Under the pieces are notes generated by a model. It ran no database searches. It was not told the origin of the DNA and worked only from the letters and a program-made list of their open reading frames with translations. From Halomonas sp. JB37 (GTDB taxonomy: Bacteria > Pseudomonadota > Gammaproteobacteria > Pseudomonadales > Halomonadaceae): a stretch of DNA of 64,000 bases. Where the stretch lies: contig NZ_NRGW01000001.1 of the NCBI RefSeq assembly GCF_002332255.1, forward strand, positions 558,001 to 622,000, written 5' to 3'. A program made the translations under genes and the position numbers. Below are positions 28,387-36,884 of the stretch, one piece after another. Position 1 is the stretch's first letter, and each line of letters begins with the position of its first letter.

Positions 28387-28890
28387 TTAAATACCGATAG
28401 CTTTGAATAGGCTACCGATAGGGAAACGCGTATTGAGTGCGCTGGAGAAAAACAGATAGAGAGCCAATGGCAGTACAACGGCAACGAGGAGGGCGACGAT
28501 TTTTTGGCGCCAGTAACCCGTCAGTATCAGCATGACGGCTAGCAGCAGAATGCTAGAGAGTAAGAAGCCGAGCAGTTTTACTGAGCCAATAAAGATAACA
28601 AACGCTAATATCGTCCAGCCGAAGCGAATAAGCAGTGTGGTCACTGGCGTGTTGCCGCGTATGGCGCTGGCATCTTCAGGATCGGCAATTGCCTCGGCCT
28701 TAGGCAAGAACGAAAGCCCCGCGAGCAATAGCCCAAGTGCAATGCCGATCATTGACACCGTGCGTGGCCACATATCAGGCGGTGGAGCAAACCCTGGAAT
28801 AAACCGTGGGCGGGGCACATAGGCTGGAATCAGTAGAAACAGTACGATCCCGAACAGCGCTGTGATTATTAAACCGCGTGTCATACCCAT
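28387..28890 (-). CDS. tctB: tripartite tricarboxylate transporter small permease (TctB)
   Basis: 167 residues with four predicted membrane segments (about 5-23, 40-62, 85-110 and 117-150), the usual TctB layout, and RWLxGF-like text replaced by IRFGWTILAFVIFIGSVKLLGFLLSS in the third. TctB proteins diverge strongly, so the call depends on size, topology and its place between tctC and tctA. The start could be the ATG at 28890 or the one two codons later. Confidence 0.88.
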   Translation of the reverse strand: MGMTRGLIITALFGIVLFLLIPAYVPRPRFIPGFAPPPDMWPRTVSMIGIALGLLLAGLSFLPKAEAIADPEDASAIRGNTPVTTLLIRFGWTILAFVIFIGSVKLLGFLLSSILLLAVMLILTGYWRQKIVALLVAVVLPLALYLFFSSALNTRFPIGSLFKAIGI

Positions 28891-28946
28891 GACCCCTCCA
28901 AAGCTAAAATAGTGTATGCGGTGAAGACCGAGCGCTTAGCTCTGCT

Positions 28947-29912
28947 TCACTCCAAGTAGCCGAACTGCTCTGCTAAGGAACGATAAAACTCATATTGCTC
29001 TTTTGCATAGGTCTCCATATCGATACTGCCGATAGTAGAGATGGAGCCACGGTCTTCGGTGCGGCTGAGCCATAGCTCATCCTCGGCCACTTGTTCCACC
29101 ACGTTGGCCCAAGTCGTAACGACTTCTTCGGGTAGATCAGGTGGTCCATACAAAGCGCTCCAACCAATCACCTGGCCAGCCAGCTCATAGCCCAACTCTT
29201 CCGCGGTGGGAACGTCAGGTAGTGTTGCCATGCGCTCTGGAGAAAAGACCATTAGCGGGCGCATATCGCCACTTTCAATATGTGGCATCAGCGATGCGGC
29301 GGCGATAGCGAGAAAGTCGACATGACCCCCAAGCAGAGCCGTAGCAAGCTCACCGCCCCCACGATACGGAATCAGTGTTGCCGCCGTCAGTGGGTCCATC
29401 TCGGCATCAGCAAGTAGTGCTTGAACGGTAAAACCATCAATTGCAGTGGCACCCGAGGCTGCGTAGCTCATGGCGCCCGGATCGTTTTCGATGCCTTCCA
29501 ATAGGGCTTCCACGCTTTCATAGGGCGAGTCATCAGCCACTGCGAGAATCATGGGCGTCGCTTCAAGAGGGCTGATAAACGTGTACTCATCCCAGTCAAC
29601 GCTGCTGTTATCGTTAACGGCTGGAGACAGCGCCATACCGACACGGGCCAGTAGCAGGGTATAACCATCTGGATCAGCACGTGTTACGTCGCGAGCCCCC
29701 GTCATCCCGCCTGCACCGGCTTGGTTGACCACGGTGATAGGCTCACCTAAATATTCACGTGCAGACTCTGCAAAGGCGCGCCCTGCAAGATCAGATGCGC
29801 CGCCCGGGCCATAAGGCACGACAAGCGTGACGGGCTCAGAGGGATAGCTTTGGGCATATGCCGTAGAGGCAGCGAGAAGAGTGGCTGCCGTTAAACTTAA
29901 GGTGAGTTTCAT
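28947..29912 (-). CDS. tctC: tripartite tricarboxylate transporter binding protein (TctC/Bug family)
   Basis: 321 residues. Signal peptide about 1-20 (ending AAST-AYA), then the Bug-family opening YPSEPVTLVVPYGPGGASDLAGRAFA, VVNQAGAGGMTGARDVTRADPDGYTLL, and a C-terminal AEELGYELAGQVIGWSALYGPPDLPEEV. These periplasmic proteins bind carboxylates and feed TctAB. It is first in the tctC-tctB-tctA-M20 cluster and divergent from a LysR-type regulator that begins 215 bases away, a typical substrate-induced unit. Confidence 0.94.
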   Translation of the reverse strand: MKLTLSLTAATLLAASTAYAQSYPSEPVTLVVPYGPGGASDLAGRAFAESAREYLGEPITVVNQAGAGGMTGARDVTRADPDGYTLLLARVGMALSPAVNDNSSVDWDEYTFISPLEATPMILAVADDSPYESVEALLEGIENDPGAMSYAASGATAIDGFTVQALLADAEMDPLTAATLIPYRGGGELATALLGGHVDFLAIAAASLMPHIESGDMRPLMVFSPERMATLPDVPTAEELGYELAGQVIGWSALYGPPDLPEEVVTTWANVVEQVAEDELWLSRTEDRGSISTIGSIDMETYAKEQYEFYRSLAEQFGYLE

Positions 29913-30127
29913 GCTTTTCTCCGCAACGGTTATGGCATGGTTTTGTTATTAACATTTATTAAATCCAGCACTTTTAAAATAGACAGGTATGAAAATATTT
30001 GCAACAATTCAATATAGTATTCAATAATGTTCTAGTGGTGATGCAAAGTTGCAACCTTACTATTGATATAAAGTTTTATTTATCTGCTAACGATTTAGTT
30101 AACGGTTGCTAAAGAGAGTTTACGGTA
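29913..30127. promoter_or_regulatory. AT-rich divergent promoter region of tctC and its LysR regulator
   Basis: 215 bases with no gene, much more AT-rich than the surrounding chromosome. Divergent LysR/target layout implies that the LysR protein binds here and controls both genes. No single T-N11-A operator stands out clearly enough to name. Confidence 0.45.
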
Positions 30128-31060
30128 ATGAAAATAAAAGAAATTGAAGCCTTTGATGCGTTTATGAAACATGGCACAACGAAGGCTTCTGCAGAAACGC
30201 TGGGGATTAGCCAGTCGATGGTCAGCCGTTTGCTCATGGGTTTAGAAGATGAGCTAGGCTTTGCATTATTCAAGCGTACTCGTAACCAGCTTTTACCCAC
30301 CACAGAGGCCTTTTTATATCATGCGTCTGTGTTGCGGCTTATGGCGAGTATTCGTGATACTCAAAAAGATGCCGATGCCATTTCTAATAACCAGCTAGGT
30401 AGCGTGGTAGTGGCCGCTCAGCCTATCTTTTGCGACACCTTCTTATTGGATGTGATTAAGCGCTTTAAACAAAATCATCCCAATGTAGGGGTGCGCGTGA
30501 TCGATGCCGGGTTACAAGAGTTGCTTAAAATGATCGATAACAACACCTGCGACGTCGCGCTTGGAATAACGCTTGAAGCAAATACTTACGGCGCAACGGT
30601 CAGCAGCCTTGCGCGCTGTTCGGCGCGCTGCATCATGCATCGTTCGCATCCTCTTGCTAAGGAGGATGTGGTGCCGATAAAAAATCTTCAAAATCAGACA
30701 TTTGTGGAGCTTATGTCGGACAGCCCTTTGCGCGCTAGGGTCGATTACTTAATGCAGAAAATAGATATGAAGAGGCATATTGCCGCGGAAATGCGTCATA
30801 TGCGAGGCGTTTGCGCGTTAGTCGATCGGGGCCTTGGGGTGGCGCTAATCGATCCTATTGCTGAGCTGTTATTGCAGGGAACCGACGTGGTTTCTAAGCC
30901 AATAGAGCCAACGATTGAGTGGGAAATTGCGTTGCTTAAGTCTAAAAATAAACCGTTAAGTAATGTTGCTACTTCTTTTTGCGAGGAAATTTATGCTGAA
31001 ATCGAAAGTTTGCATCAAATGGGTATATTAACCTCGCTTACTATTAATAACGCTAATTAG
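30128..31060 (+). CDS. LysR-family transcriptional regulator
   Basis: 310 residues. N-terminal winged helix-turn-helix (about 1-62): IKEIEAFDAFMKHGTTKASAETLGISQSMVSRLLMGLEDELGFALFKRTRNQLLPT. The C-terminal periplasmic-binding-like effector domain covers about 90-300. Divergent from tctCBA-M20, so it is the likely activator of that carboxylate uptake operon with the imported compound as inducer. This is more AT-rich than neighbouring genes. Confidence 0.93.
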   Translation: MKIKEIEAFDAFMKHGTTKASAETLGISQSMVSRLLMGLEDELGFALFKRTRNQLLPTTEAFLYHASVLRLMASIRDTQKDADAISNNQLGSVVVAAQPIFCDTFLLDVIKRFKQNHPNVGVRVIDAGLQELLKMIDNNTCDVALGITLEANTYGATVSSLARCSARCIMHRSHPLAKEDVVPIKNLQNQTFVELMSDSPLRARVDYLMQKIDMKRHIAAEMRHMRGVCALVDRGLGVALIDPIAELLLQGTDVVSKPIEPTIEWEIALLKSKNKPLSNVATSFCEEIYAEIESLHQMGILTSLTINNAN

Positions 31061-31234
31061 ATAACGCCATTTTTCTTTGTAGGTACTGAATTAAAACAAT
31101 AAGTGTAGCACCTGCTTGATTTAGAAATATTTACTATTTTATCCCTAAATATGGGATGCCACGTAAGCTGGCGACCATTTAGGCCACCAGCCTGTACCGC
31201 CTTTATATTCAACGCTCGCTTTTCGCGATGCAGC

Positions 31235-32014
31235 TTAGTCTTGCCGCTGGTAAATCAAATCCCATACCCCATGGCCGAGCTTTTCGCCGCGTGCTTCAAA
31301 CTTGGTTAGCGGGCGAAACGTGGGGCGGGGTACGTAGGGAGCCGTTTCCTGGCTGGCCGTGTTGGCATAGCCGGGGGCTACTTCCATCACCTCGGCCATC
31401 CATTCGGCGTAGGCTTCCCAGTCGGTTGCTAAGTGAAAGGTGCCCCCGGGCATCAGGCGCGTACGAATTAGCTCGACGAACGCCGGTTGCACGATGCGTC
31501 GCTTATGGTGTTTTTTCTTCGGCCATGGATCGGGGAAGAACAGCTGCAGCGTGGTCAGCGAGCCTTCGGGAAGGCACTGCTCAAGCACGGCTAGAGCGTC
31601 TTCCCGATAAACGCGCAGGTTAGTAAGACCACGTTTGTCGACTTCATCGAGCAGTTTGCCAACGCCGGGGGCATGGACTTCAATGCCAATAAAGTCAGTC
31701 TCTGGGTGAGTCTGGGCCTGTTCGATAAGCGAGTTACCCATGCCAAAGCCGATTTCCACTACTCGTGGCGCTTGGCGTCCAAATAGCGCGTCTAAATCTT
31801 GACGGCCTTGCGCGATGGTCAAGCCAAAGCGCGGCCATACATCGTCTAACCCACGGTTCTGTGCCGGGGTCATTCGGCCCGCGCGAATCACATAGCTTTT
31901 AATGCCGCGACGATGCAACGGAGCATCTTGGCTTTCTGGGCCGGTGTTGTTCTCAGGAGAGCTGTCTTGAGAATCGCTATTTTCAGGGCTGTTTTCAGAG
32001 CTAGATTCAGTCAT
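31235..32014 (-). CDS. trmB: tRNA (guanine-N7-)-methyltransferase TrmB
   Basis: Methylates G46 of tRNA variable loops using SAM. From ATG 32014 the protein has 259 residues: a disordered Ser/Glu/Asn-rich N-terminus of about 35 residues, then the TrmB core [31 protein letters not shown] site [30 protein letters not shown], and the catalytic/tRNA-binding [20 protein letters not shown] possible TTG start at 32029 adds five residues; the ATG is more likely. Downstream of thiS-thiG on the same strand. Confidence 0.96.
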   Translation of the reverse strand: MTESSSENSPENSDSQDSSPENNTGPESQDAPLHRRGIKSYVIRAGRMTPAQNRGLDDVWPRFGLTIAQGRQDLDALFGRQAPRVVEIGFGMGNSLIEQAQTHPETDFIGIEVHAPGVGKLLDEVDKRGLTNLRVYREDALAVLEQCLPEGSLTTLQLFFPDPWPKKKHHKRRIVQPAFVELIRTRLMPGGTFHLATDWEAYAEWMAEVMEVAPGYANTASQETAPYVPRPTFRPLTKFEARGEKLGHGVWDLIYQRQD

Positions 32015-32029
32015 GGGGTCTCGAATCAA

Positions 32030-32839
32030 TTAACCGTTAATACGGCCTGCGAAAGGTGAGGAAGGGTCGGCGGATTGCCGACGCGGCATGCGGCCGGCTA
32101 AAAATGCATCGCGCCCAGCCTCAACGGCCAGCTTCATGGCGTTGGCCATGCGCAGCGGCTCGCGAGCATGGGCAATGGCCGTATTCAGCAACACGCCGTC
32201 ACAGCCTAGCTCCATGGCCATGGCCGCGTCTGACGCAGTGCCAATACCAGCATCCACCAGCACCGGCACGCTGCTGCGCTCAACGATGAGGCGTACGTTG
32301 TGCGGGTTCTGAATGCCGTGGCCAGAGCCGATTAGCGAACCCAGCGGCATAATGGCGCAGCAGCCCATGGCTTCTAATTCGAGAGCCACAATAGGGTCGT
32401 CGCTGGTGTACACCATCACATCGAAACCGTCGGCAAGCAGTGTTTCGGCTGCTTTTAGCGTCTCTACCACGTTGGGGTAAAGCGTGGTTTCGTCACCGAG
32501 TACTTCCAGTTTGACCAGGTTGTGGCCATCGAGCAGCTCGCGCGCTAAACGGCAGGTGCGCACCGCGTCTTTAGCGGTATAGCAGCCGGCGGTGTTAGGG
32601 AGCAGGGTGTAGCGCTGGGGCGAGATAACGTCCAACAGATTGGGCGCACCGGCATCCTGGCCTAAGTTAGTACGGCGGACGGCAAACGTGACGATTTCAG
32701 CGCCGCTCTGGGCAATGGCGGCGCCGGTTTCAGTAAAGTCTTTGTACTTGCCGGTGCCAACCAGCAGGCGCGAGTGAAAATCGCGCCCGGCAATGGTTAG
32801 CGGGGCATCAGTTAGCGGTACAGAGGTAGGTTGCGTCAT
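32030..32839 (-). CDS. thiG: thiazole synthase ThiG
   Basis: Builds the thiazole phosphate of thiamine from deoxyxylulose phosphate, dehydroglycine and ThiS thiocarboxylate. 269 residues from ATG 32839. Motifs: [28 protein letters not shown] (where the catalytic lysine region begins), [81 protein letters not shown]. It follows thiS by 10 bases. A frame extension upstream to 32950 overlaps thiS and is rejected. Confidence 0.97.
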   Translation of the reverse strand: MTQPTSVPLTDAPLTIAGRDFHSRLLVGTGKYKDFTETGAAIAQSGAEIVTFAVRRTNLGQDAGAPNLLDVISPQRYTLLPNTAGCYTAKDAVRTCRLARELLDGHNLVKLEVLGDETTLYPNVVETLKAAETLLADGFDVMVYTSDDPIVALELEAMGCCAIMPLGSLIGSGHGIQNPHNVRLIVERSSVPVLVDAGIGTASDAAMAMELGCDGVLLNTAIAHAREPLRMANAMKLAVEAGRDAFLAGRMPRRQSADPSSPFAGRING

Positions 32840-32849
32840 AGTATTTCCT

Positions 32850-33071
32850 TTAGCCGCCGCCAATGGCATGCACGACTTCCACGTGGTCACCATCGGCCAG
32901 GCAGGTATTGGCGTGCTGGCTGCGGGGGACAATCTCTTCGTTAATTTCAACGGCGATACGACGACCGCTAAGGCCTAGCTGTTCAACTAGGTCGGCGGCG
33001 GTAAGGCCGGCCGCCAGCGTATGGGGCTCACCGTTTAGCTCTATTTGTATGGGCATAGCTTGTGTAGACAT
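32850..33071 (-). CDS. thiS: sulfur carrier protein ThiS
   Basis: 73 residues, ubiquitin-like fold, ending in AIGGG, the C-terminal Gly-Gly that is adenylated and turned into a thiocarboxylate for Thi[11 protein letters not shown] at the start and [12 protein letters not shown] in the middle are family-typical. Translation may start at the first ATG (33071) or at the ATG five codons later. Cotranscribed with thiG. Confidence 0.96.
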   Translation of the reverse strand: MSTQAMPIQIELNGEPHTLAAGLTAADLVEQLGLSGRRIAVEINEEIVPRSQHANTCLADGDHVEVVHAIGGG

Positions 33072-33195
33072 GAATAGGAGTGTCTCATTCGTCGTGGCAA
33101 TGCGTTGCCTATTGTAGCGGTTTCGAGCCGTTCAAGGTACGCCATGAGTGCAATCAGCGCGTAGGGCGCAATCAAACCGGAGGCAATAGAGCAAC

Positions 33196-33573
33196 GTGCA
33201 ACGAACAGATAAAGTGTGGTGGTGTGTCGCGGCGCTCTCGGGCGTATTAATGGTGATGCTGGGTGCCTATGCGGCGCATGGCATGCAGGCACGGACGACC
33301 GAAGCAATGGTCAGCGCTGTTGAAACGGGCGTACGTTATCAAGCATGGCACACGCTTGCCATGATGATAGTGCTGGTATGGAAGCGGGTACAGCCGTTAA
33401 GTGGGCAGCGCTGGGTGTTAGCCTGCTGGGCGCTGGGTGTTGTTGGCTTTTCGGGGTCACTCTACTTAATGGCGCTGGCGGGGCTTAGCGTCGGCATCGT
33501 CACGCCGATAGGTGGCCTGTTGCTGATGTTAGGCTGGGTAATGCTGGCAATTACGGTCGTGAAAGCCTCGTAA
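33196..33573 (+). CDS. DUF423 membrane protein
   Basis: 125 residues, GTG start, four predicted membrane helices. The text ALSGVLMVMLGAYAAHGMQ, GVRYQAWHTLAMM and GLSVGIVTPIGGLLLMLGWVML matches the DUF423 (YgdD-like) family of small inner-membrane proteins found throughout proteobacteria. No biochemical role is established. Divergent from thiS. Confidence 0.9.
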   Translation: MQRTDKVWWCVAALSGVLMVMLGAYAAHGMQARTTEAMVSAVETGVRYQAWHTLAMMIVLVWKRVQPLSGQRWVLACWALGVVGFSGSLYLMALAGLSVGIVTPIGGLLLMLGWVMLAITVVKAS

Positions 33574-33591
33574 ACCGCCCGTAGCGCTTTT

Positions 33592-34212
33592 TTATGGGGC
33601 TTGTTCTGTGCGCCTGCTATCGAGACTCGCTATGTCTTCTGGCGCGTCGATATCGATAAGCGTGCCATCATCCTGCACGTCATATTCTCGATACTGGGAT
33701 AAATGGCGACGAATAACCGGCTGGGCGCCACTATTGCCACTTAACGTTTCAAGCGCTGGCCAGAATTCTCGTCCAAAAATCACCGGATGGCCTGGCCGCC
33801 CTTCATAGCAGGGTCGCAGGATGGTGTCGCGGGTGGCTAACCGCTGAAGCGCCAGCAGCGTCTTGCGTTCAATGCAGGGCATGTCGCCCAATAAAATCGC
33901 GACCGCCTGAACGTGATCCAGACGCGGGTCATGACTCAGCGCGGCTACCGCTTCGGCGAGGCTTGATCCCAGGCCCAAGTGCGCTGTTTGCAGCTGAATT
34001 AGCGCCATGGTGTCGGCCAGGCCGAGTAAGCTTGGCGTGTCGTCTTCACGAATCGCCACGCGTAGCAGCGTAAAGGAATACTCAGCATGGGCGACGGACG
34101 TTGCCAGCAGCGACTGCCCGCTGGCTAGCATCGCGCTGCGCTTGTCGTGCTGGCCAAAGCGCCGGGAGTAGCCGGCGGCCATCACTAAGGCGACAACGTG
34201 GCTAGAGCTCAT
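33592..34212 (-). CDS. mocA: molybdenum cofactor cytidylyltransferase, MocA-like
   Basis: 206 residues from ATG 34212, nucleotidyltransferase fold. VVALVMAAGYSRRFGQHDKR carries the NTP-binding signature, AVAILLGDMPCIE the metal-binding Asp, and GRPGHPVIFGREFWPALETLSGNSGAQPVI the MocA-typical C-terminal block. MocA adds CMP to Mo-molybdopterin to make the MCD cofactor. It overlaps the XdhC/PaoD gene by 11 bases and lies beside a PaoABC-type oxidoreductase that requires MCD, so the assignment is MocA and not the GMP-adding MobA. Confidence 0.88.
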   Translation of the reverse strand: MSSSHVVALVMAAGYSRRFGQHDKRSAMLASGQSLLATSVAHAEYSFTLLRVAIREDDTPSLLGLADTMALIQLQTAHLGLGSSLAEAVAALSHDPRLDHVQAVAILLGDMPCIERKTLLALQRLATRDTILRPCYEGRPGHPVIFGREFWPALETLSGNSGAQPVIRRHLSQYREYDVQDDGTLIDIDAPEDIASLDSRRTEQAP

Positions 34213-35182
34213 TAATGGCGCGCCCATGCTGCACTCGCACAATGTCTGCCATGACGGCGAGAGCGATTTCCGCCGGGGTCTTGCTGCCTAACGCTAAGCC
34301 AATCGGCATATGCAGTCGGTTGACTTCTTTTTCGCTTAGCCCGCCGGAGCGCAGCAGCCGCCCGGCGCGGGCAGCTGATGTGCGTCTTGAGCCCATTACA
34401 CCAATATAAAAAGCCGGCGTGCGCACCGCTTCTATCATGGCCAAATCATCAATGCGCGGGTCGTGGGTGAGCGCTACAACTGCGGTGGCGCTATGGCAAG
34501 CACCGGCAGCGATATAAACGGAAGGCAGTAACGCTTTAACCGCTACGCCGGGTACTGAAAAGTCCTCGCAGGCTGCCTCATCGGGGTCACAGACAATGAC
34601 TTCAAACCCCAGGGTGACAGCGAAGGCAGCGCACGGGGCTGAAATCGGTGAAATGCCGGCAATAATGAGCCTTCTGGCGGGGGCGAGGCGCATCTGAACA
34701 ATGCCTGATTCAGCATCGTGTATTACCCGCGGGCCTAGGCCGGGCTCATCGGTAAAGTAACGCTCCCCGCTGGATAAATGCACGTTACGTAGCACGCGGC
34801 GGTGGCCTTGCAGGGCGGCCAGCAAGGTCGTTAGGTGTTCAAGTGTCTCGGGTTCGGCGGGTAGACGTTCGATCAACACGTCTAGAATGCCCCCGCAGGG
34901 CAGCGCGAGGTGAGCGCCTTGCGCGTCGTTAGGGTCGCCATAGCGCATGACGGTGATCGGCTGATCAAACTCACCCGCGCCCAGGCGCTGTATAAAGTCC
35001 TCTTCTACGCAGCCCCCTGATAGTGAGCCGATAAACTGTCCCGTTTGGCTGACCACCATCCATGACCCGGGGGCGCGTGGCGATGAGCCAAACGTTGCCA
35101 GTACGGTGCACAGCCAAAGCGTTTCACTTTTCTGTGCCCACGCGATGGCTTGCTCGATCACCTGTCGATCTAAATGCTGCAT
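34202..35182 (-). CDS. paoD: XdhC/PaoD-type molybdenum enzyme maturation factor
   Basis: 326 residues with the XdhC/CoxI layout: an N-terminal WLCTVLATFGSSPRAPGSWMVVSQTGQFIGSLSGGCVEEDFI region and a C-terminal Rossmann part (RRLIIAGISPISAPCAAFAVTLGFEVIVCDPD, AVVALTHDPRIDDLAMIEAVRTPAFYIGVMGSRRTSAARAGRLLRSGG). Such proteins bind the cofactor, see to its sulfuration and insert it into the apo-enzyme. Cotranscribed with mocA, divergent from paoABC. Confidence 0.9.
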   Translation of the reverse strand: MQHLDRQVIEQAIAWAQKSETLWLCTVLATFGSSPRAPGSWMVVSQTGQFIGSLSGGCVEEDFIQRLGAGEFDQPITVMRYGDPNDAQGAHLALPCGGILDVLIERLPAEPETLEHLTTLLAALQGHRRVLRNVHLSSGERYFTDEPGLGPRVIHDAESGIVQMRLAPARRLIIAGISPISAPCAAFAVTLGFEVIVCDPDEAACEDFSVPGVAVKALLPSVYIAAGACHSATAVVALTHDPRIDDLAMIEAVRTPAFYIGVMGSRRTSAARAGRLLRSGGLSEKEVNRLHMPIGLALGSKTPAEIALAVMADIVRVQHGRAINEL

Positions 35183-35366
35183 TTCAAACGCATCCCCTTG
35201 TTAGCAAACGGCTTCCATTGCCCGTGTTGGCGTGGGCCGTCATCTCACGACATGTTTTTTTAAGCAATTTCGGCTCAGGAGACAGGTTGCTTACAACAAT
35301 TATGGCTATGCTAAAGCGGTTATGTCATTCATTAAACGACCGCAGTGAGCAAGGAAGGCATCATTT

Positions 35367-35933
35367 ATGAACCCACCTAGTAGCGTTCAAAGGCGTGACG
35401 ACACCTTACGCAGTGGCGCTGAGAGCTCAAGCGTCTCTTTCGTGGTCAATGGAGCAAGACACGACGTTGAGCTGGATAACCGCACGACATTGCTGGACGC
35501 ATTGCGTGAGCGTTTAAAGCTGACGGGCACAAAAAAGGGCTGCGACCATGGGCAGTGCGGCGCCTGCACGGTGTCGGTTAATGGCGAGCGGATTAACGCC
35601 TGCCTGACGCTGGCCGTTATGCACGACGGTGATGATATTTTGACCATCGAGGGGCGAGCAGCAGCCGACCAGCTCGACCCCATGCAGCAAGCGTTTATCG
35701 ATCATGATGCGTTTCAGTGCGGTTACTGCACCCCAGGACAAATCTGTTCGGCCAGCGCAGTGCTGGAAGAAATGCAGGCAGGCTTTCCCAGCCATGTAAC
35801 CAATGATTTAACCGCACCGATCGAAATAACCGATGCCGAAATTCGTGAGCGGATGTCGGGCAATCTGTGCCGCTGCGGTGCTTACTCCAATATTTTAAAA
35901 GCGATTACTCAGGTCGCTAAGGAGCGCGCATGA
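35367..35933 (+). CDS. paoA: aldehyde oxidoreductase [2Fe-2S] subunit (PaoA/YagT-like)
   Basis: 188 residues. An N-terminal plant-type ferredoxin fold with [19 protein letters not shown] (FeS II ligands) and a C-terminal helical domain with [14 protein letters not shown] and [15 protein letters not shown] (FeS I ligands). The text closely follows E. coli PaoA, but the long twin-arginine signal of PaoA is missing: the protein starts [17 protein letters not shown] with no hydrophobic segment. So this enzyme is predicted to stay in the cytoplasm. Overlaps the FAD subunit by 4 bases. Confidence 0.93.
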   Translation: MNPPSSVQRRDDTLRSGAESSSVSFVVNGARHDVELDNRTTLLDALRERLKLTGTKKGCDHGQCGACTVSVNGERINACLTLAVMHDGDDILTIEGRAAADQLDPMQQAFIDHDAFQCGYCTPGQICSASAVLEEMQAGFPSHVTNDLTAPIEITDAEIRERMSGNLCRCGAYSNILKAITQVAKERA

Positions 35934-36880
35934 GAGCCTTCTCTTATGAACGAGTGAGCGACCCGGCCCAAGCGGCCGCGCGGGCTGCAGAGGTGCCCGG
36001 CGCTAAATTCATCGCCGGAGGCACCAATCTACTTGATTTGATGAAGCACGAGATTGAAATCCCGCAGCACTTGATCGATGTGACGGGAACCGGGCTCAAT
36101 GATATTACGCCCACCAGCGGCGGCGGTTTGCGCGTGGGGGCAATGGTACGCAATAGCGGGCTTGCGGCCGACCCACGCATTCGCCGAGATTATGGCGTAT
36201 TAAGCCGGGCGCTGGTGTCGGGCGCCTCGGGCCAGCTGCGTAATAAAGCCACTACGGGCGGCAACCTTTTACAGCGCACCCGCTGTCCCTACTTTTATGA
36301 TACGGCGATGCCTTGCAATAAGCGTGCGCCTGGCGCGGGCTGTGCGGCACTGGGTGATGGCGCGACGTCGCGCCAACTGGGAATTATCGGCACGTCTGAT
36401 CGGTGTATCGCCACCCACCCTTCGGATATGGCCGTTGCGCTCAGGGTATTGGACGCTGACATAGAGACCGTCATGCCCAGCGGCAAAACTCGGCGCCTCA
36501 CGCTTGATGAGTTTTACCGCCTGCCTGGCGACACACCCGAGGTGGAAAATGCGCTGGAACCAGGCGAAATGATTACCGCCGTGGTTCTACCAGCGCCTGT
36601 CGAAGGGCGTCACGCCTATTATAAAGTGCGCGACCGCGCCTCTTACGCCTTTGCACTGGTATCCGTTGCGCTAATCAAGACCCCTGACGGCAGCGGGCGT
36701 GTGGCGCTGGGCGGCGTTGCCCCCAAGCCGTGGCGGCGCGAGGAAGCTGATGCGGCGTTGCCGAAGGGGGCAACTGCGCTAATGGAGCGCTTGCTCAACG
36801 GCGCCCGCCCCACGCAAGAGAACGCCTTCAAGCTTACCCTGGCAGAGCGAACGCTTGCCGCGCTGCTGGCTCAGGAGTGA
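35930..36880 (+). CDS. paoB: aldehyde oxidoreductase FAD subunit (PaoB/YagS-like)
   Basis: 316 residues, the PaoB length. FAD-binding elements [19 protein letters not shown] and the [12 protein letters not shown] stretch are present. The segment from [22 protein letters not shown] through [18 protein letters not shown] carries the cysteines that in PaoB hold an additional [4Fe-4S] cluster, a mark of the PaoABC branch of the xanthine dehydrogenase family. The C-terminal CO-dehydrogenase-type domain follows. Middle gene of paoABC. Confidence 0.93.
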   Translation: MRAFSYERVSDPAQAAARAAEVPGAKFIAGGTNLLDLMKHEIEIPQHLIDVTGTGLNDITPTSGGGLRVGAMVRNSGLAADPRIRRDYGVLSRALVSGASGQLRNKATTGGNLLQRTRCPYFYDTAMPCNKRAPGAGCAALGDGATSRQLGIIGTSDRCIATHPSDMAVALRVLDADIETVMPSGKTRRLTLDEFYRLPGDTPEVENALEPGEMITAVVLPAPVEGRHAYYKVRDRASYAFALVSVALIKTPDGSGRVALGGVAPKPWRREEADAALPKGATALMERLLNGARPTQENAFKLTLAERTLAALLAQE

Positions 36881-36884
36881 CCCC

